A stretch of DNA of 33,879 bases from the NCBI RefSeq assembly GCF_030160755.1, contig NZ_BSOY01000028.1, positions 1-33,879 of the forward strand, written 5' to 3'. The stretch comes from Brevundimonas denitrificans. GTDB lineage: Bacteria > Pseudomonadota > Alphaproteobacteria > Caulobacterales > Caulobacteraceae. The notes beneath the pieces were generated by a model that saw only the letters and a program-made list of their open reading frames with translations, did not search any database and was not told where the DNA came from. The position numbers and the translations under genes were made by a program. This document shows, one piece after another, positions 8,644 through 17,245 of this stretch. How positions within the stretch are numbered: position 1 is the first letter of the stretch; the number at the start of each line of letters is the position of its first letter.

Positions 8644-9532
8644 ACCCGAGCGCGACGATCACTCCGGCGTCGAGACGACGGGGCATGAGTGGGACGGCAT
8701 TCGCGAGCTGGACAACCCGCTGCCGCGCTGGTGGTTGTGGGTGTTCTACGGCAGCATCGTCGTGGCCGTCGTTTACTGGATCCTGATGCCGGCCTGGCCG
8801 GGCCTGAAGGGCTATACGCCCGGCGTTCTCCGTCAGTCTGACCGGGCCGACGTCGCCGAGCAGCTCCAGGCGCTCCAGGTCCAGCGCGGCCGTGGCGAGA
8901 CGATGCTGGCCACGGCGTCCCTGCAGCAGATCGAGGCCGATCCGGACCTCCAGGCCCATGCCCTTTCCGTGGGTCAGTCGGTCTTCGGCGACAACTGCGC
9001 CACCTGCCACGGCGCGGGCGGCGGCGGCGCCCGCGGGTATCCCAACCTGCGCGATGATGTCTGGCTGTGGGGCGGCTCGCTCGAGGAAATCGAGCACACC
9101 CTGCGCGTCGGTGTCCGGTCAGCCCATCCCGAGACCCGCACGTCGCAAATGCCGGCCTTCGGTCGCGACGGCATGCTCAACGCCGCCCAGGTCTCCGATC
9201 TGACGGAATACGTCGTGCGCCTGTCGGGCCGGCCGGCTGACGCCGCCGCAGTGGGTCGTGCGCAGCAGCTCTACGCCGACAACTGCGCCGCCTGTCATAC
9301 GCCGACGGGCGTGGGCGATCGCCTGCTGGGCGCGCCCGATCTGACGGACCGCGAGTGGCTTTATGGCTCCGACCGGAACTCCATCCGCGGCCAGATCCAC
9401 AATGGGCGCAACGGCGTGATGCCGACGTGGGAGGGCCGGTTCTCGCCGGGCGTGATCAAGGCCTTGGCCGTCTATGTCCACGTCAACGCCGGGGGCGGCG
9501 AGGCGTCCGGAGCCGCCGCAGCCGCGCCATGA
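8636..9532 (+). CDS. ccoP: cbb3 oxidase subunit III, di-heme cytochrome c
   Basis: 298 aa. The N-terminus carries the typical GHEWDGIRELDNPLPRWW stretch followed by a single membrane anchor (about 32-52). Two cytochrome c domains follow, with C121-x2-C124-H125 (NCATCHGAG) and C217-x2-C220-H221 (NCAACHTPT). QMPAFG provides a likely Met ligand for the first heme. CcoP receives electrons from soluble or membrane cytochromes c and hands them to CcoO. The last base triplet overlaps ccoG (ATGA). Confidence 0.97.
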   Translation: MSEPERDDHSGVETTGHEWDGIRELDNPLPRWWLWVFYGSIVVAVVYWILMPAWPGLKGYTPGVLRQSDRADVAEQLQALQVQRGRGETMLATASLQQIEADPDLQAHALSVGQSVFGDNCATCHGAGGGGARGYPNLRDDVWLWGGSLEEIEHTLRVGVRSAHPETRTSQMPAFGRDGMLNAAQVSDLTEYVVRLSGRPADAAAVGRAQQLYADNCAACHTPTGVGDRLLGAPDLTDREWLYGSDRNSIRGQIHNGRNGVMPTWEGRFSPGVIKALAVYVHVNAGGGEASGAAAAAP

Positions 9533-11016
9533 CCATCATCATTGACCGGACCCGTGATCGTGCGGCGAAGACGGGTCCGGTCTCCGTCGCCGAGAAGCAG
9601 CGCGAGAAGAATCGCCCCAAGGGCCTCTACAAGGCGCGCGTGCCGATCTATCCCAAACTGGTCCACGGCCGGTGGCGGTGGATCAAATGGGCGCTGCTGA
9701 TCGTCATGCTGGCGATCTATTACATCACGCCCTGGATCCGGTGGGACCGGCCGGGCGCGCTGCCGGACCAGGCCGTCCTCGTCGATTTCGACGGCGGCCG
9801 CTTCTATTTCTTCATGATCCAGCTCTGGCCGCAGGAGGTGTATTTCATCACCGGCCTGCTGGTGCTCGCGGCGTTGGCGCTGTTCCTCGTCACGGCGCTG
9901 TTCGGCCGGCTGTGGTGCGGCTACGCCTGCCCACAGACGGTGTGGACCGACCTCTACATCTATATCGAGCGGATGTTCGAGGGTGACCGCAACGCGCGGA
10001 TGCGGCTCGACGCGGCGCCGATGTCGTTCAACAAACTGTGGCGCAAGACGGGAAAGCACGCGGTCTGGATCGGTGCGGCTTTCGGCACCGGCGGCGCCTG
10101 GATCTTCTATTTTCACGACGCGCCGGACCTGATCCGCACCTTCTGGGTCGGGACGGCGCCGATGACGGCCTATGTCTCCTGCGCCATCCTGACCTTCACG
10201 ACCTATGTCTTCGCGGGCCATATGCGCGAGCAGGTCTGCACCTATATGTGCCCCTGGCCGCGCATCCAGGGCGCCATGCTGGACGACCAGTCCTTCCAGG
10301 TCACCTACCGCTACGACCGGGGCGAGCCGCGCGGGCCGCACAAGAAGGCGGAGACCTGGGAAGGCCGCGGCGACTGTATCGACTGCAACCAGTGCGTGGT
10401 GGTCTGCCCCATGGGCATCGACATTCGCGACGGCGCCCAGCTGGAGTGCATCAACTGCGGCCTGTGCATCGACGCCTGCAATGAGGTCATGGACAAGGTC
10501 GGTCGGCCGCGCGGCCTGATCGCCTATGACACCGATGCGGCCGTTGCGGCCAGGAACTGCGGCCAGAAGCCGAAACACCGCCTGATCCGGGCCCGGACCC
10601 TGTATTACGGGATCGCCCTGGCGGTCGTCGGCGGTCTCATGATCTGGGGCTTCAGCACCCGGAAGACTCTGGACGTTCACGCGCTGCGCGACCGGAATCC
10701 GGCTTCCGTCCGGTTGCACGACGGAGCCGTCCGCAACGGCTACACCCTGAAGATCGCCAACCACGGCTTTGAGGCTGCGACCATCGAAATCCGCTACGCC
10801 GGTATTCCGGGCGCGACGCTGAGAAGCCCCGGACGGCCGGCTTCCGATCCGCTGAGCCTTCGGGTCGATCCCAACAGGGTGACGCCCGTGCGGGTCTTCG
10901 TCACCGCGCCCGCGGATCAGGTGCAGGAGGGCAGCCAGCCTGCGACGTTCGAAATCCGGTCGGGTGACGAGGTCCAGACCGTCCGGACCGCCTTCGACTA
11001 TGGAGAAACCCGTTGA
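9529..11016 (+). CDS. ccoG: cbb3 maturation protein CcoG (polyferredoxin membrane protein)
   Basis: 495 aa from ATG 9529, which overlaps the ccoP stop; the open frame upstream lies inside ccoP. Several membrane helices: about 53-70, 104-125, 177-195, 212-230 and 405-425. Conserved LWCGYACPQTVW (C130, C134) is followed by two [4Fe-4S] motifs, C283/C286/C289/C293 and C307/C310/C313/C317, and a C-terminal Ig-like periplasmic domain. CcoG is reported to act as a cupric reductase that supplies Cu(I) during cbb3 assembly. Confidence 0.95.
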   Translation: MTIIIDRTRDRAAKTGPVSVAEKQREKNRPKGLYKARVPIYPKLVHGRWRWIKWALLIVMLAIYYITPWIRWDRPGALPDQAVLVDFDGGRFYFFMIQLWPQEVYFITGLLVLAALALFLVTALFGRLWCGYACPQTVWTDLYIYIERMFEGDRNARMRLDAAPMSFNKLWRKTGKHAVWIGAAFGTGGAWIFYFHDAPDLIRTFWVGTAPMTAYVSCAILTFTTYVFAGHMREQVCTYMCPWPRIQGAMLDDQSFQVTYRYDRGEPRGPHKKAETWEGRGDCIDCNQCVVVCPMGIDIRDGAQLECINCGLCIDACNEVMDKVGRPRGLIAYDTDAAVAARNCGQKPKHRLIRARTLYYGIALAVVGGLMIWGFSTRKTLDVHALRDRNPASVRLHDGAVRNGYTLKIANHGFEAATIEIRYAGIPGATLRSPGRPASDPLSLRVDPNRVTPVRVFVTAPADQVQEGSQPATFEIRSGDEVQTVRTAFDYGETR

Positions 11017-11504
11017 CGCCCGCACCCTCCGCACCGCCCCGGGTCCCGTTCACGGTCAAGGGCTGGCACGTCGCCGCCGGAGTCGTCGCCTTTTTTGCCC
11101 TCGTGATCGGGGTCGATGCGGCCTTCCTGACACTGGCCTACCGCACCCATCCCGGGCAGGTTGCGCCGCGGCCCTATGAGACGGGCCTGATCTACAATGC
11201 CGAGCTGGAGCGCCAGCGGGCGCAGGAGGCTCTCGGCTGGCGCGCCGCCGTTGAGGCGCGGCCGGACGGCGTGACGGTCCTGCTTCAGGATCGGAACGGC
11301 CAGCCGTTGAGCGGCCTCCGGGTCACGGCCACCCTTTTGCGCCCGGCCACCGAACAGGGGCGTACCGTCCTGACCCTGACCGAGGCGGCGCCGGGGCGCT
11401 ATGCCGGCGACCGCGCCGGCCTGTCCGGCGTCTGGGATACCCGTGTCGACGCCGCGGGCGGCGGCCATTCGTTCGTCGCCGAGCGGAGGCTGACATGGCC
11501 GTGA
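11013..11504 (+). CDS. ccoH: cbb3 assembly protein CcoH (FixH family)
   Basis: 163 aa. The start is TTG at 11013, overlapping the ccoG stop as TTGA, with GGAGAAA about 6 bp upstream; no in-frame ATG is available before the membrane helix. One N-terminal membrane segment (about 19-42) precedes a FixH-type domain with the typical NAELERQRAQEALGW region. Needed for cbb3 assembly or stability in other species. Its end overlaps ccoI by 10 bp. Confidence 0.9.
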   Translation: MTPAPSAPPRVPFTVKGWHVAAGVVAFFALVIGVDAAFLTLAYRTHPGQVAPRPYETGLIYNAELERQRAQEALGWRAAVEARPDGVTVLLQDRNGQPLSGLRVTATLLRPATEQGRTVLTLTEAAPGRYAGDRAGLSGVWDTRVDAAGGGHSFVAERRLTWP

Positions 11505-13669
11505 CCTTCGACGCGGCGTCGCGGCCCGACATGTCCGCCTTCCTGCGCCGGACCGACGATGGTCAGACGCGTCTTGATCTGCTGGTGACCGGGGCGCGCT
11601 GCGCCGGATGTATCGCCAAGATCGAGCGCGAGATGGCGCGCCTTCCGGGCGTGATTTCAGCGCGGCTGAATCTGTCCACGGGACGCCTCGCGCTCGGCCT
11701 TGAGAACGTCAGTGTCGATCCGGGCCGCATCATCGCCGCCCTCGAACGGCTCGGCTATCCGGCTACGCCCTACGACCCCGGCGCCGCCCTGGCGCAGCGT
11801 GATCAGGAGGGCCGTCGGCTGATCCTCGCCCTGGCGGTGGCGGGCTTCGGCGCGATGAACGCCATGATGTTCTCGGTTCCGATCTGGGCCGGCTTGTTCG
11901 ATCAGGAGCTGGGTCCCGCCACCCGCTCGATGATGATGTGGATGTCGGCGGCCGTCGGCGCGCCCTGCGCCATCTTCGCGGGGATGACCTTCTTCCGGTC
12001 GGCCTGGCGTTCGCTGCGGGCGGGTCGGGCCAATATGGACGTGCCGATCTCGGTCGGGGTCATCCTGACCCTCGCGATCAGCTTTTCGGAGACGATCCTC
12101 AACGGGCGGGACGCCTATTTCGACGCCGCCGTCTCGTTGTTGTTCCTGCTGCTGATCGGGCGCTGGCTGGATCATGTGCTGCGGGCCAAGGCGCGCAGCG
12201 CCGCCGGCGATCTGCTCGCGCTCCAGGCCCCGGTCGCCTGTGTCGTCGACGGAGCCGGCCGCGAGCGGTCGATCCCGCTCAGCGATGTCCAGCCGGGCGA
12301 CGTGCTGCGCGTGCGTCCGGGCGATCGTATTCCGGTCGACGCCACGCTCGAGGATGGCGAGGCCCTGCTGGACAACAGCCTGCTGACCGGAGAAAGCGCG
12401 CCCGAACGGGTCCGGCCGGGCCAGCTGTGCCGGGCCGGCGCCGTCAACACCTCCGGATTGCTGACCCTGAGAGCCCACGCGCGTTCCGAGGACTCGACGC
12501 TGGCGGCCATCGCCCGCCTCGTTGACGCCGGGGCCCAGTCGCGCTCGCGTTATGTCCGCCTCGCCGACCGCGCGGCGGCCCTCTATGTGCCGGTGGTGCA
12601 TGCGGCCGCGCTGGCGACCTTCGCCGGCGGCTGGGCCCTCGGCCTCGACCCACGCGAAGCGCTGATCCGGGCCGTGGCCGTGCTCATCGTGACCTGCCCC
12701 TGCGCCCTCGGACTGGCGGTTCCGGCGGTGCAGGTCGTCGCGTCCGCCCGGCTCTTCCGGCGGGGCGTGCTCGTCAAGTCGGGTGCGGCGCTCGAGCGGC
12801 TGGCCGAGATCGACCACGTGGTCTTCGACAAGACGGGCGTCCTGACCGAGGGACGGCCGGTTCTGGTCGGGGCGTCGCCGACGATCATCGCCATGGCGGG
12901 GCCGCTGGCCCGCGCCTCCAGCCATCCCATGGCCCGCGCCGTCGCCCGGGCTGCGGGCGAGGGGCCCCTGGCGACGGACGTGGTTGAACATGCCGGCCTG
13001 GGAATCGAGGGACTGATCAACGGTCGCCGCGCCCGGCTGGGGCGGGCGGGGTTCGTGGGCGTTCCAACCTTGCGGTCCGGTGAAACAGAACTGTGGTTCG
13101 GCTTTGAGGGCGACCCCCAGGTCCGCCTGCAGTTCTCCGACGTCCTGCGGCCGGACGCCGCCGAAACGGTCGCGGCGCTCAAGGCGCGCGGGATCACGAT
13201 CGAAATCCTGTCCGGCGACCAGGTGGGCGCGGTCAAGGCCGTGGCCGGGACCGCCGGCGTTGCGGCCTGGCGCGCGGGCCTGATGCCCGAGGAGAAGTCG
13301 GAGGCGATCGACCGCCTGGCCGCCGAGGGCCGCAAGGTCCTCATGATCGGGGATGGTTTGAACGACGCCGCGGCCCTGGCGCGGGCCCACGCCGCCATCG
13401 CGCCCGGCACGGCGCTGGCCGCCAGCCAGAACGCCGCCGACCTGGTGCTGACCGGGGACGCCCTGATGGCGGTCGTCGAGGCCATAGACGTGGCCCGTTC
13501 GGCCCGCCGACGCGCCCTGGAAAATTTCGGATTTGCGGCGCTTTATAATCTTGTGGCTGCACCGGCCGCGATGCTCGGTCTGGTGAACCCCTTCGTCGCC
13601 GCCCTGGCGATGTCGGGTTCATCGCTGGTCGTGACGCTCAACGCGCTTCGGGTGAGGAGCCGGCGATGA
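11495..13669 (+). CDS. ccoI: Cu+-translocating P1B-type ATPase of cbb3 assembly
   Basis: 724 aa. An N-terminal HMA domain has C36-x2-C39 (GARCAGC). Then come eight expected membrane helices, actuator loop LLTGES (about 296-301), metal-site CPC (401-403, TCPCALG), phosphorylation site DKTG (D445), SHP in the nucleotide domain and hinge GDGLNDAAA. CcoI/FixI pumps copper toward the periplasm for delivery to CuB of the cbb3 oxidase. It overlaps both ccoH and ccoS. Confidence 0.95.
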   Translation: MAVTFDAASRPDMSAFLRRTDDGQTRLDLLVTGARCAGCIAKIEREMARLPGVISARLNLSTGRLALGLENVSVDPGRIIAALERLGYPATPYDPGAALAQRDQEGRRLILALAVAGFGAMNAMMFSVPIWAGLFDQELGPATRSMMMWMSAAVGAPCAIFAGMTFFRSAWRSLRAGRANMDVPISVGVILTLAISFSETILNGRDAYFDAAVSLLFLLLIGRWLDHVLRAKARSAAGDLLALQAPVACVVDGAGRERSIPLSDVQPGDVLRVRPGDRIPVDATLEDGEALLDNSLLTGESAPERVRPGQLCRAGAVNTSGLLTLRAHARSEDSTLAAIARLVDAGAQSRSRYVRLADRAAALYVPVVHAAALATFAGGWALGLDPREALIRAVAVLIVTCPCALGLAVPAVQVVASARLFRRGVLVKSGAALERLAEIDHVVFDKTGVLTEGRPVLVGASPTIIAMAGPLARASSHPMARAVARAAGEGPLATDVVEHAGLGIEGLINGRRARLGRAGFVGVPTLRSGETELWFGFEGDPQVRLQFSDVLRPDAAETVAALKARGITIEILSGDQVGAVKAVAGTAGVAAWRAGLMPEEKSEAIDRLAAEGRKVLMIGDGLNDAAALARAHAAIAPGTALAASQNAADLVLTGDALMAVVEAIDVARSARRRALENFGFAALYNLVAAPAAMLGLVNPFVAALAMSGSSLVVTLNALRVRSRR

Positions 13670-13848
13670 ACATCATCTTCCTCCTGGCGCCATTCTCGGT
13701 GGTTCTCGGTCTGATGGCCGTAGGCGCCTTCGTCTGGACCCTGCGCGCCAGCCAGTACGAAGACATTCGGGGGGCTGCGGAGCGCATCCTGATCGACGAC
13801 GACGACCATCCCGATGCGCCGGAAACCGGGGAGGCGCCCGGTCGGTGA
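13666..13848 (+). CDS. ccoS: cbb3 oxidase assembly protein CcoS
   Basis: 60 aa; the ATG overlaps the ccoI stop (ATGA). One membrane helix (about 4-27), then the CcoS signature W-x4-QYED-x3-AAERIL and an acidic tail. Needed in other bacteria for heme and copper insertion into cbb3. It ends the operon; no clear hairpin with a T tract follows. Confidence 0.92.
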   Translation: MNIIFLLAPFSVVLGLMAVGAFVWTLRASQYEDIRGAAERILIDDDDHPDAPETGEAPGR

Positions 13849-13884
13849 TCCGGCGGCGCCTCCGTACGCCCCCTTAGGGTCAAA

Positions 13885-13910
13885 CCCCTTGGGGTTGTAC
13901 CCAAATATCC
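13885..13910 (+). promoter_or_regulatory. Putative FixJ-type promoter element (small-ORF unit)
   Basis: CCCCTTGGGG, TTGTA, CCCAAATATCC. A second palindrome, CCCTTAGGG, lies just upstream at 13871-13879. CCCAAAT begins 61 bp before the ATG at 13961, almost the same as at the fixK-like gene (63) and the second Crp/Fnr gene (61). The equal spacing argues that something starting near 13940-13961 is transcribed in the low-oxygen circuit. Confidence 0.55.
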
Positions 13911-13960
13911 AGACACGTCATTCCCGACCAGAGTCCCGATTCCTGAACCAGGGGGCTGCC

Positions 13961-14050
13961 ATGACGTCGGGATCATTGACCAACTGCGCCGACGCCGACG
14001 CCGACGTCGAAGGGGCGCGTCGTGACCTGTCGCGACAGGCTGTTCTCTGA
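13961..14050 (+). CDS. Very small ORF, 29 aa, behind a FixJ-type element
   Basis: ATG 13961 with AGGGGG 5-10 bp upstream; the peptide is MTSGSLTN followed by an acidic Asp/Ala stretch (ADADADVEGA) and a basic end (RRDLSRQAVL). It has no membrane segment and no family I recognise. It ends TGA overlapping the next ATG (TGATG), the pattern of translational coupling. Support comes from the good ribosome site, the coupled frame and the promoter-like element at the same distance as for two regulator genes. It could be a leader peptide, or part of a regulatory RNA, rather than a functional protein. Confidence 0.4.
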   Translation: MTSGSLTNCADADADVEGARRDLSRQAVL

Positions 14051-14358
14051 TGTGGTGGTGGTCGGATGAATTCGACTCCGGAGAGTTCGGCGGCGGCGGA
14101 CGCGAGGTTCCGCAGGATCCGACGGGGCTCAAGCCGTCGTCGGCGGAGCGTTGTCAGCCCGAGCGAGGCGACGCGCCCATTGTCCGGCCGTCTGGACCCG
14201 TTGACGCGGCCGTCCTCGCCTTCGCCAGTATGTGTCGCCCAACCGATGACAAGGCAGACTCAGGCCCGGGCGTCGACGACCCGTTGAACCCGCCGGACCC
14301 TGCAGGGCCCCGATCTGAGGAGTGTGAACTGCAGAAGGCGGCGGTTCCCGATACCTAG
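14050..14358 (+). CDS. Small ORF, 102 aa, coupled to the preceding ORF; unknown
   Basis: The ATG overlaps the stop of the 29-aa ORF. The protein begins MWWWSDEFDSGEFGGGG and is then Pro-, Asp- and Glu-rich with no membrane helix; it looks disordered. Four cysteines-with-charged-context (RCQPERG, SMCRPTD, EECELQK) show no clear motif. Third-position GC looks lower than in neighbouring genes, so coding status is uncertain, and another frame (14066-14287) is also open. Its stop abuts and overlaps the stop of the convergent oxidoreductase gene. The alternative is an untranslated or regulatory RNA. Confidence 0.3.
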   Translation: MWWWSDEFDSGEFGGGGREVPQDPTGLKPSSAERCQPERGDAPIVRPSGPVDAAVLAFASMCRPTDDKADSGPGVDDPLNPPDPAGPRSEECELQKAAVPDT

Positions 14359-15410
14359 CGCAGCGCCGCATTGATCCTGTCGAGGGCCGCCTTTCCCGGG
14401 ACAAGTTCGGCGTCGGACAGGGCGTTGAGCGGCTTGGCGACCGTCGCCAGGGCGTCATGCAGGTCCTCTGAATCGGGGTCGACGAAGAGCAGGCCGGTGA
14501 CGATCTCGCCGACGGCCTGTCGTTCGTGCAGATAGGCCATGGCCTTGACCCGGTCTGTCGCATCGTAGTCCCGCGCGACCTTGCGCAGCATCAGGACCGA
14601 TCCGTCGTGCTGGGCCACCTCGACCAGGGAGCCGGGCGCATAGGCGGCGGTCACGGGCGCCCGGCCGAGGATCACGTCAAGCCGGTTGACCGCCTCATTG
14701 TGCTCGCGCACCCAGTCGAAACTCTTGGTCGAACCCTTGTGGTTATTGAACGCCACGCAGGGGCTGAGCACGTCGATGAAGGCCGCGCCCTTGTGGGTCA
14801 GGGCCGCCTTGATCAGGGGCACCAGCTGATCCTTGTCGCCGGAGAAGCTGCGGCCGACGAAGGTCGCGCCCAGCTGCAGGGCCATGGCGACCAGATCGAT
14901 CCCGCTGTCGGAGTTGACCGCGCCCTTCTTGGACTTGCTGCCCTTGTCGGCGGTGGCGGAGAACTGGCCCTTGGTCAGGCCGTAAACGCCGTTGTTCTCG
15001 ACGATATAGGCCATATTGACCCCCCGCCGCATGGCGTGGGCGAACTGGCCCAGGCCGATCGAGGCGCTGTCCCCGTCGCCGGAGACGCCCAGATAGATCA
15101 GCTCGCGATTGGCCAGGTTGGCCCCGGTCAGCACCGACGGCATCCGCCCGTGCACGGTGTTGAAGCCGTGGCTGGCGCTGAGGAAATAGTCGGGCGTCTT
15201 GGACGAGCAGCCGATCCCCGACAGCTTGGCCAGGCGGTGGGGCTCCAGATCGATCTCGAAACAGGCCTGGACGATGGCGGCGCTGATCGAGTCATGGCCG
15301 CAGCCGGCGCACAGGGTCGAGACCCGACCCTCATAGTCGCGGCGGGTGAAGCCGAGCTTGTTGGTCGGCAGGGACGGGTGATGGAACTGCGGCTTGAGGA
15401 TGTAGGTCAT
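14355..15410 (-). CDS. korB: 2-oxoacid:acceptor oxidoreductase beta subunit (KorB-type)
   Basis: 351 aa; the ATG at 15410 overlaps the alpha stop (ATGA). The thiamine-diphosphate site is GDGD (111-114) with NNGVYGLTKGQ (139-149). Cysteines C34, C37 (CAGCGH), C68 (GIGCSSK) and C218 (SPC) match the four [4Fe-4S] ligands of KorB-type subunits. With the alpha subunit it should interconvert a 2-oxoacid plus CoA with acyl-CoA, CO2 and reduced ferredoxin; 2-oxoglutarate is the likely substrate by family resemblance, not proven here. The C-terminal 90 residues are longer than in minimal KorB proteins. Confidence 0.88.
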   Translation of the reverse strand: MTYILKPQFHHPSLPTNKLGFTRRDYEGRVSTLCAGCGHDSISAAIVQACFEIDLEPHRLAKLSGIGCSSKTPDYFLSASHGFNTVHGRMPSVLTGANLANRELIYLGVSGDGDSASIGLGQFAHAMRRGVNMAYIVENNGVYGLTKGQFSATADKGSKSKKGAVNSDSGIDLVAMALQLGATFVGRSFSGDKDQLVPLIKAALTHKGAAFIDVLSPCVAFNNHKGSTKSFDWVREHNEAVNRLDVILGRAPVTAAYAPGSLVEVAQHDGSVLMLRKVARDYDATDRVKAMAYLHERQAVGEIVTGLLFVDPDSEDLHDALATVAKPLNALSDAELVPGKAALDRINAALR

Positions 15411-17245
15411 TGCGCCATCTCCCCCGCCGCATTGGCGTCGACCGCGCCCATACCCCGGGCCAGCTCGGCCTGGATGAAGCGCGCCGTGATCGGCGAGCCG
15501 TCGTAGTTGAGCACCTTGACCAGCCGGGCGGGGTCGACCCCGCCCTCGTTGATCAGCAGGGTGCGAAGCTGGGCGTCGCGGTTCTGCTCGACCACGAAGA
15601 CCAGTTCGTGATGGGCGATGAAGTCGAACACCTCGCCCGGGAAGGGGAAGGCGCGGATACGCAGGGCGTCCACGTTCAGGCCCCGGGTTTCGAGACCGGC
15701 CAGGGCCTCGTCCATCGCCGGCGAGGTCGAGCCGTAATAGATCACCCCATAGGATGTCTGTTTCGGGGCCTTGCGCAGGATCGGCGCCGGCACGAGCGTC
15801 CTGGCCGTCTCGAACTTGCGCAGCAGCCGCTCCATGTTGTCGACATAGACGGCCCCTTCCTCGCTGTAGCGGGCATAGGGATCGCGCGAGGTGCCGCGGG
15901 TGAAATAGGCGCCCCGCGACGGGTGTGTCGCCGGCAGGGTGCGGAACGGGATGCCGTCGCCGTCGACATCCTTGTAGCGGCCGAAGTCGGCGCCCGCCTC
16001 GAGCATTTCGGCCGTCATGATCTTGCCGTGGTCGAGGCTGCGGCTGTCGTCCCACCGGAAGGGTTCGACCAGCCATTCGTTCATGCCCATGTCCAGGTCG
16101 AGCATGACGAAGACCATGGTCTGCAGGCGATCGGCGAGGTCGAAGGCCTGGGCGCCCATCTCGAAGCACTCGCCTGGACCTTCGGGCAGCAGCAGGACGT
16201 GTTTGGTGTCGCCGTGGCTGGCGTAGGCGGCGGACAGGATGTCCGACTGCTGGGTGCGGGTGGGCATGCCGGTGGACGGTCCGCCGCGCTGCACGTCGAA
16301 GATCACCGCAGGAATTTCAGCGAAATAGGACAGGCCGATGAACTCCTGCATCAGTGAGACGCCCGGCCCCGAGGTGCAGGTGAAGGCCCGCGCGCCGTTC
16401 CAGCCGGCGCCGACGACCATGCCGATCGAGGCGATCTCGTCCTCGGCCTGAACGATGGCGTAGCGGGCTTCCTTCGTCTCCGAATCGTGGCGGAGCTTCT
16501 TGCAGTAGTCGGTGAAGGCCTCGGCCAGGGAGGTCGACGGGGTGATGGGGTACCAGGCGCAGACCGTGGCCCCGCCGTAGACCGCGCCCAGGGCCGCCGC
16601 GGTGTTGCCGTCGACAAAGATCCGGTCGCCCACCGCATCGGTCCGCTTCAGCTGAAGACCCAGCGGCGTGAGGTCATGCTTCGCGTGGTTGAAGCCGATG
16701 TGGAGCGCCTCGATATTGGCCGGGATCATCGCCGGCTTGGAGGCGTACTCCTCCGCCAGAAGCGCTTCGACCACGTCCTGTTCGATGCCGAGCAGGAAGG
16801 TCAGGGCGCCCAGGCCGATGATGTTCTTCATCACCTTGCGCTTGGATGGCTCGGCGTAGGCGGCGTTGCACAGGGCGGTCAGCGGGATGCCGACGACCGT
16901 GATGTCATCCCGGAATTTGCTGGCCGGCATGGGTTTGGTGGAATCGTAGAACAGGTAGCCGCCCGCATCGATCTCGGCGACGTCGCGATCCCAGGTCTGG
17001 GGGTTCAGGGCGACCATCAGGTCGACGCCGCCACGTCGGCCGAGCCAGCCGTGGCCGCTGACGCGGATCTCGTACCAGGTCGGCAGCCCCTGGATGTTCG
17101 ACGGGAAGATGTTCCGCGCGGCCACGGCCACGCCCATCCGCAGGATCGCCTTGACGAACAGCCCGTTGGCGCTGGCCGAGCCCGAACCGTTCACGTTGGC
17201 GAACTTCACCACGAAGTCGTTCACCGCCCGGGTTTGACCGGTCAT
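15407..17245 (-). CDS. korA: 2-oxoacid:acceptor oxidoreductase gamma-alpha fusion subunit (KorA-type)
   Basis: 612 aa from ATG 17245, which overlaps the stop of the upstream flavoprotein gene (ATGA). The gamma domain (about 10-195) comes first; the alpha domain follows, with WYPITPSTSLAE (231-242), TSGPGVSLMQEFIG and RGGPSTGMPTRTQQSD, all typical of KorA. The gamma-alpha fusion with a separate beta subunit is the usual two-subunit KorAB layout. Such enzymes are common in anaerobes but aerobic forms exist. No FixK-type box was found before the operon, so its link to low oxygen is by location only. Confidence 0.9.
   Translation of the reverse strand: MTGQTRAVNDFVVKFANVNGSGSASANGLFVKAILRMGVAVAARNIFPSNIQGLPTWYEIRVSGHGWLGRRGGVDLMVALNPQTWDRDVAEIDAGGYLFYDSTKPMPASKFRDDITVVGIPLTALCNAAYAEPSKRKVMKNIIGLGALTFLLGIEQDVVEALLAEEYASKPAMIPANIEALHIGFNHAKHDLTPLGLQLKRTDAVGDRIFVDGNTAAALGAVYGGATVCAWYPITPSTSLAEAFTDYCKKLRHDSETKEARYAIVQAEDEIASIGMVVGAGWNGARAFTCTSGPGVSLMQEFIGLSYFAEIPAVIFDVQRGGPSTGMPTRTQQSDILSAAYASHGDTKHVLLLPEGPGECFEMGAQAFDLADRLQTMVFVMLDLDMGMNEWLVEPFRWDDSRSLDHGKIMTAEMLEAGADFGRYKDVDGDGIPFRTLPATHPSRGAYFTRGTSRDPYARYSEEGAVYVDNMERLLRKFETARTLVPAPILRKAPKQTSYGVIYYGSTSPAMDEALAGLETRGLNVDALRIRAFPFPGEVFDFIAHHELVFVVEQNRDAQLRTLLINEGGVDPARLVKVLNYDGSPITARFIQAELARGMGAVDANAAGEMAQ

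Noticed and set aside
14066..14287. Alternative 73-aa frame inside the small-ORF unit
   Set aside because: No ribosome site or coupling to an upstream stop; Ser/Arg/Pro-rich like a chance frame. Kept only as an alternative.
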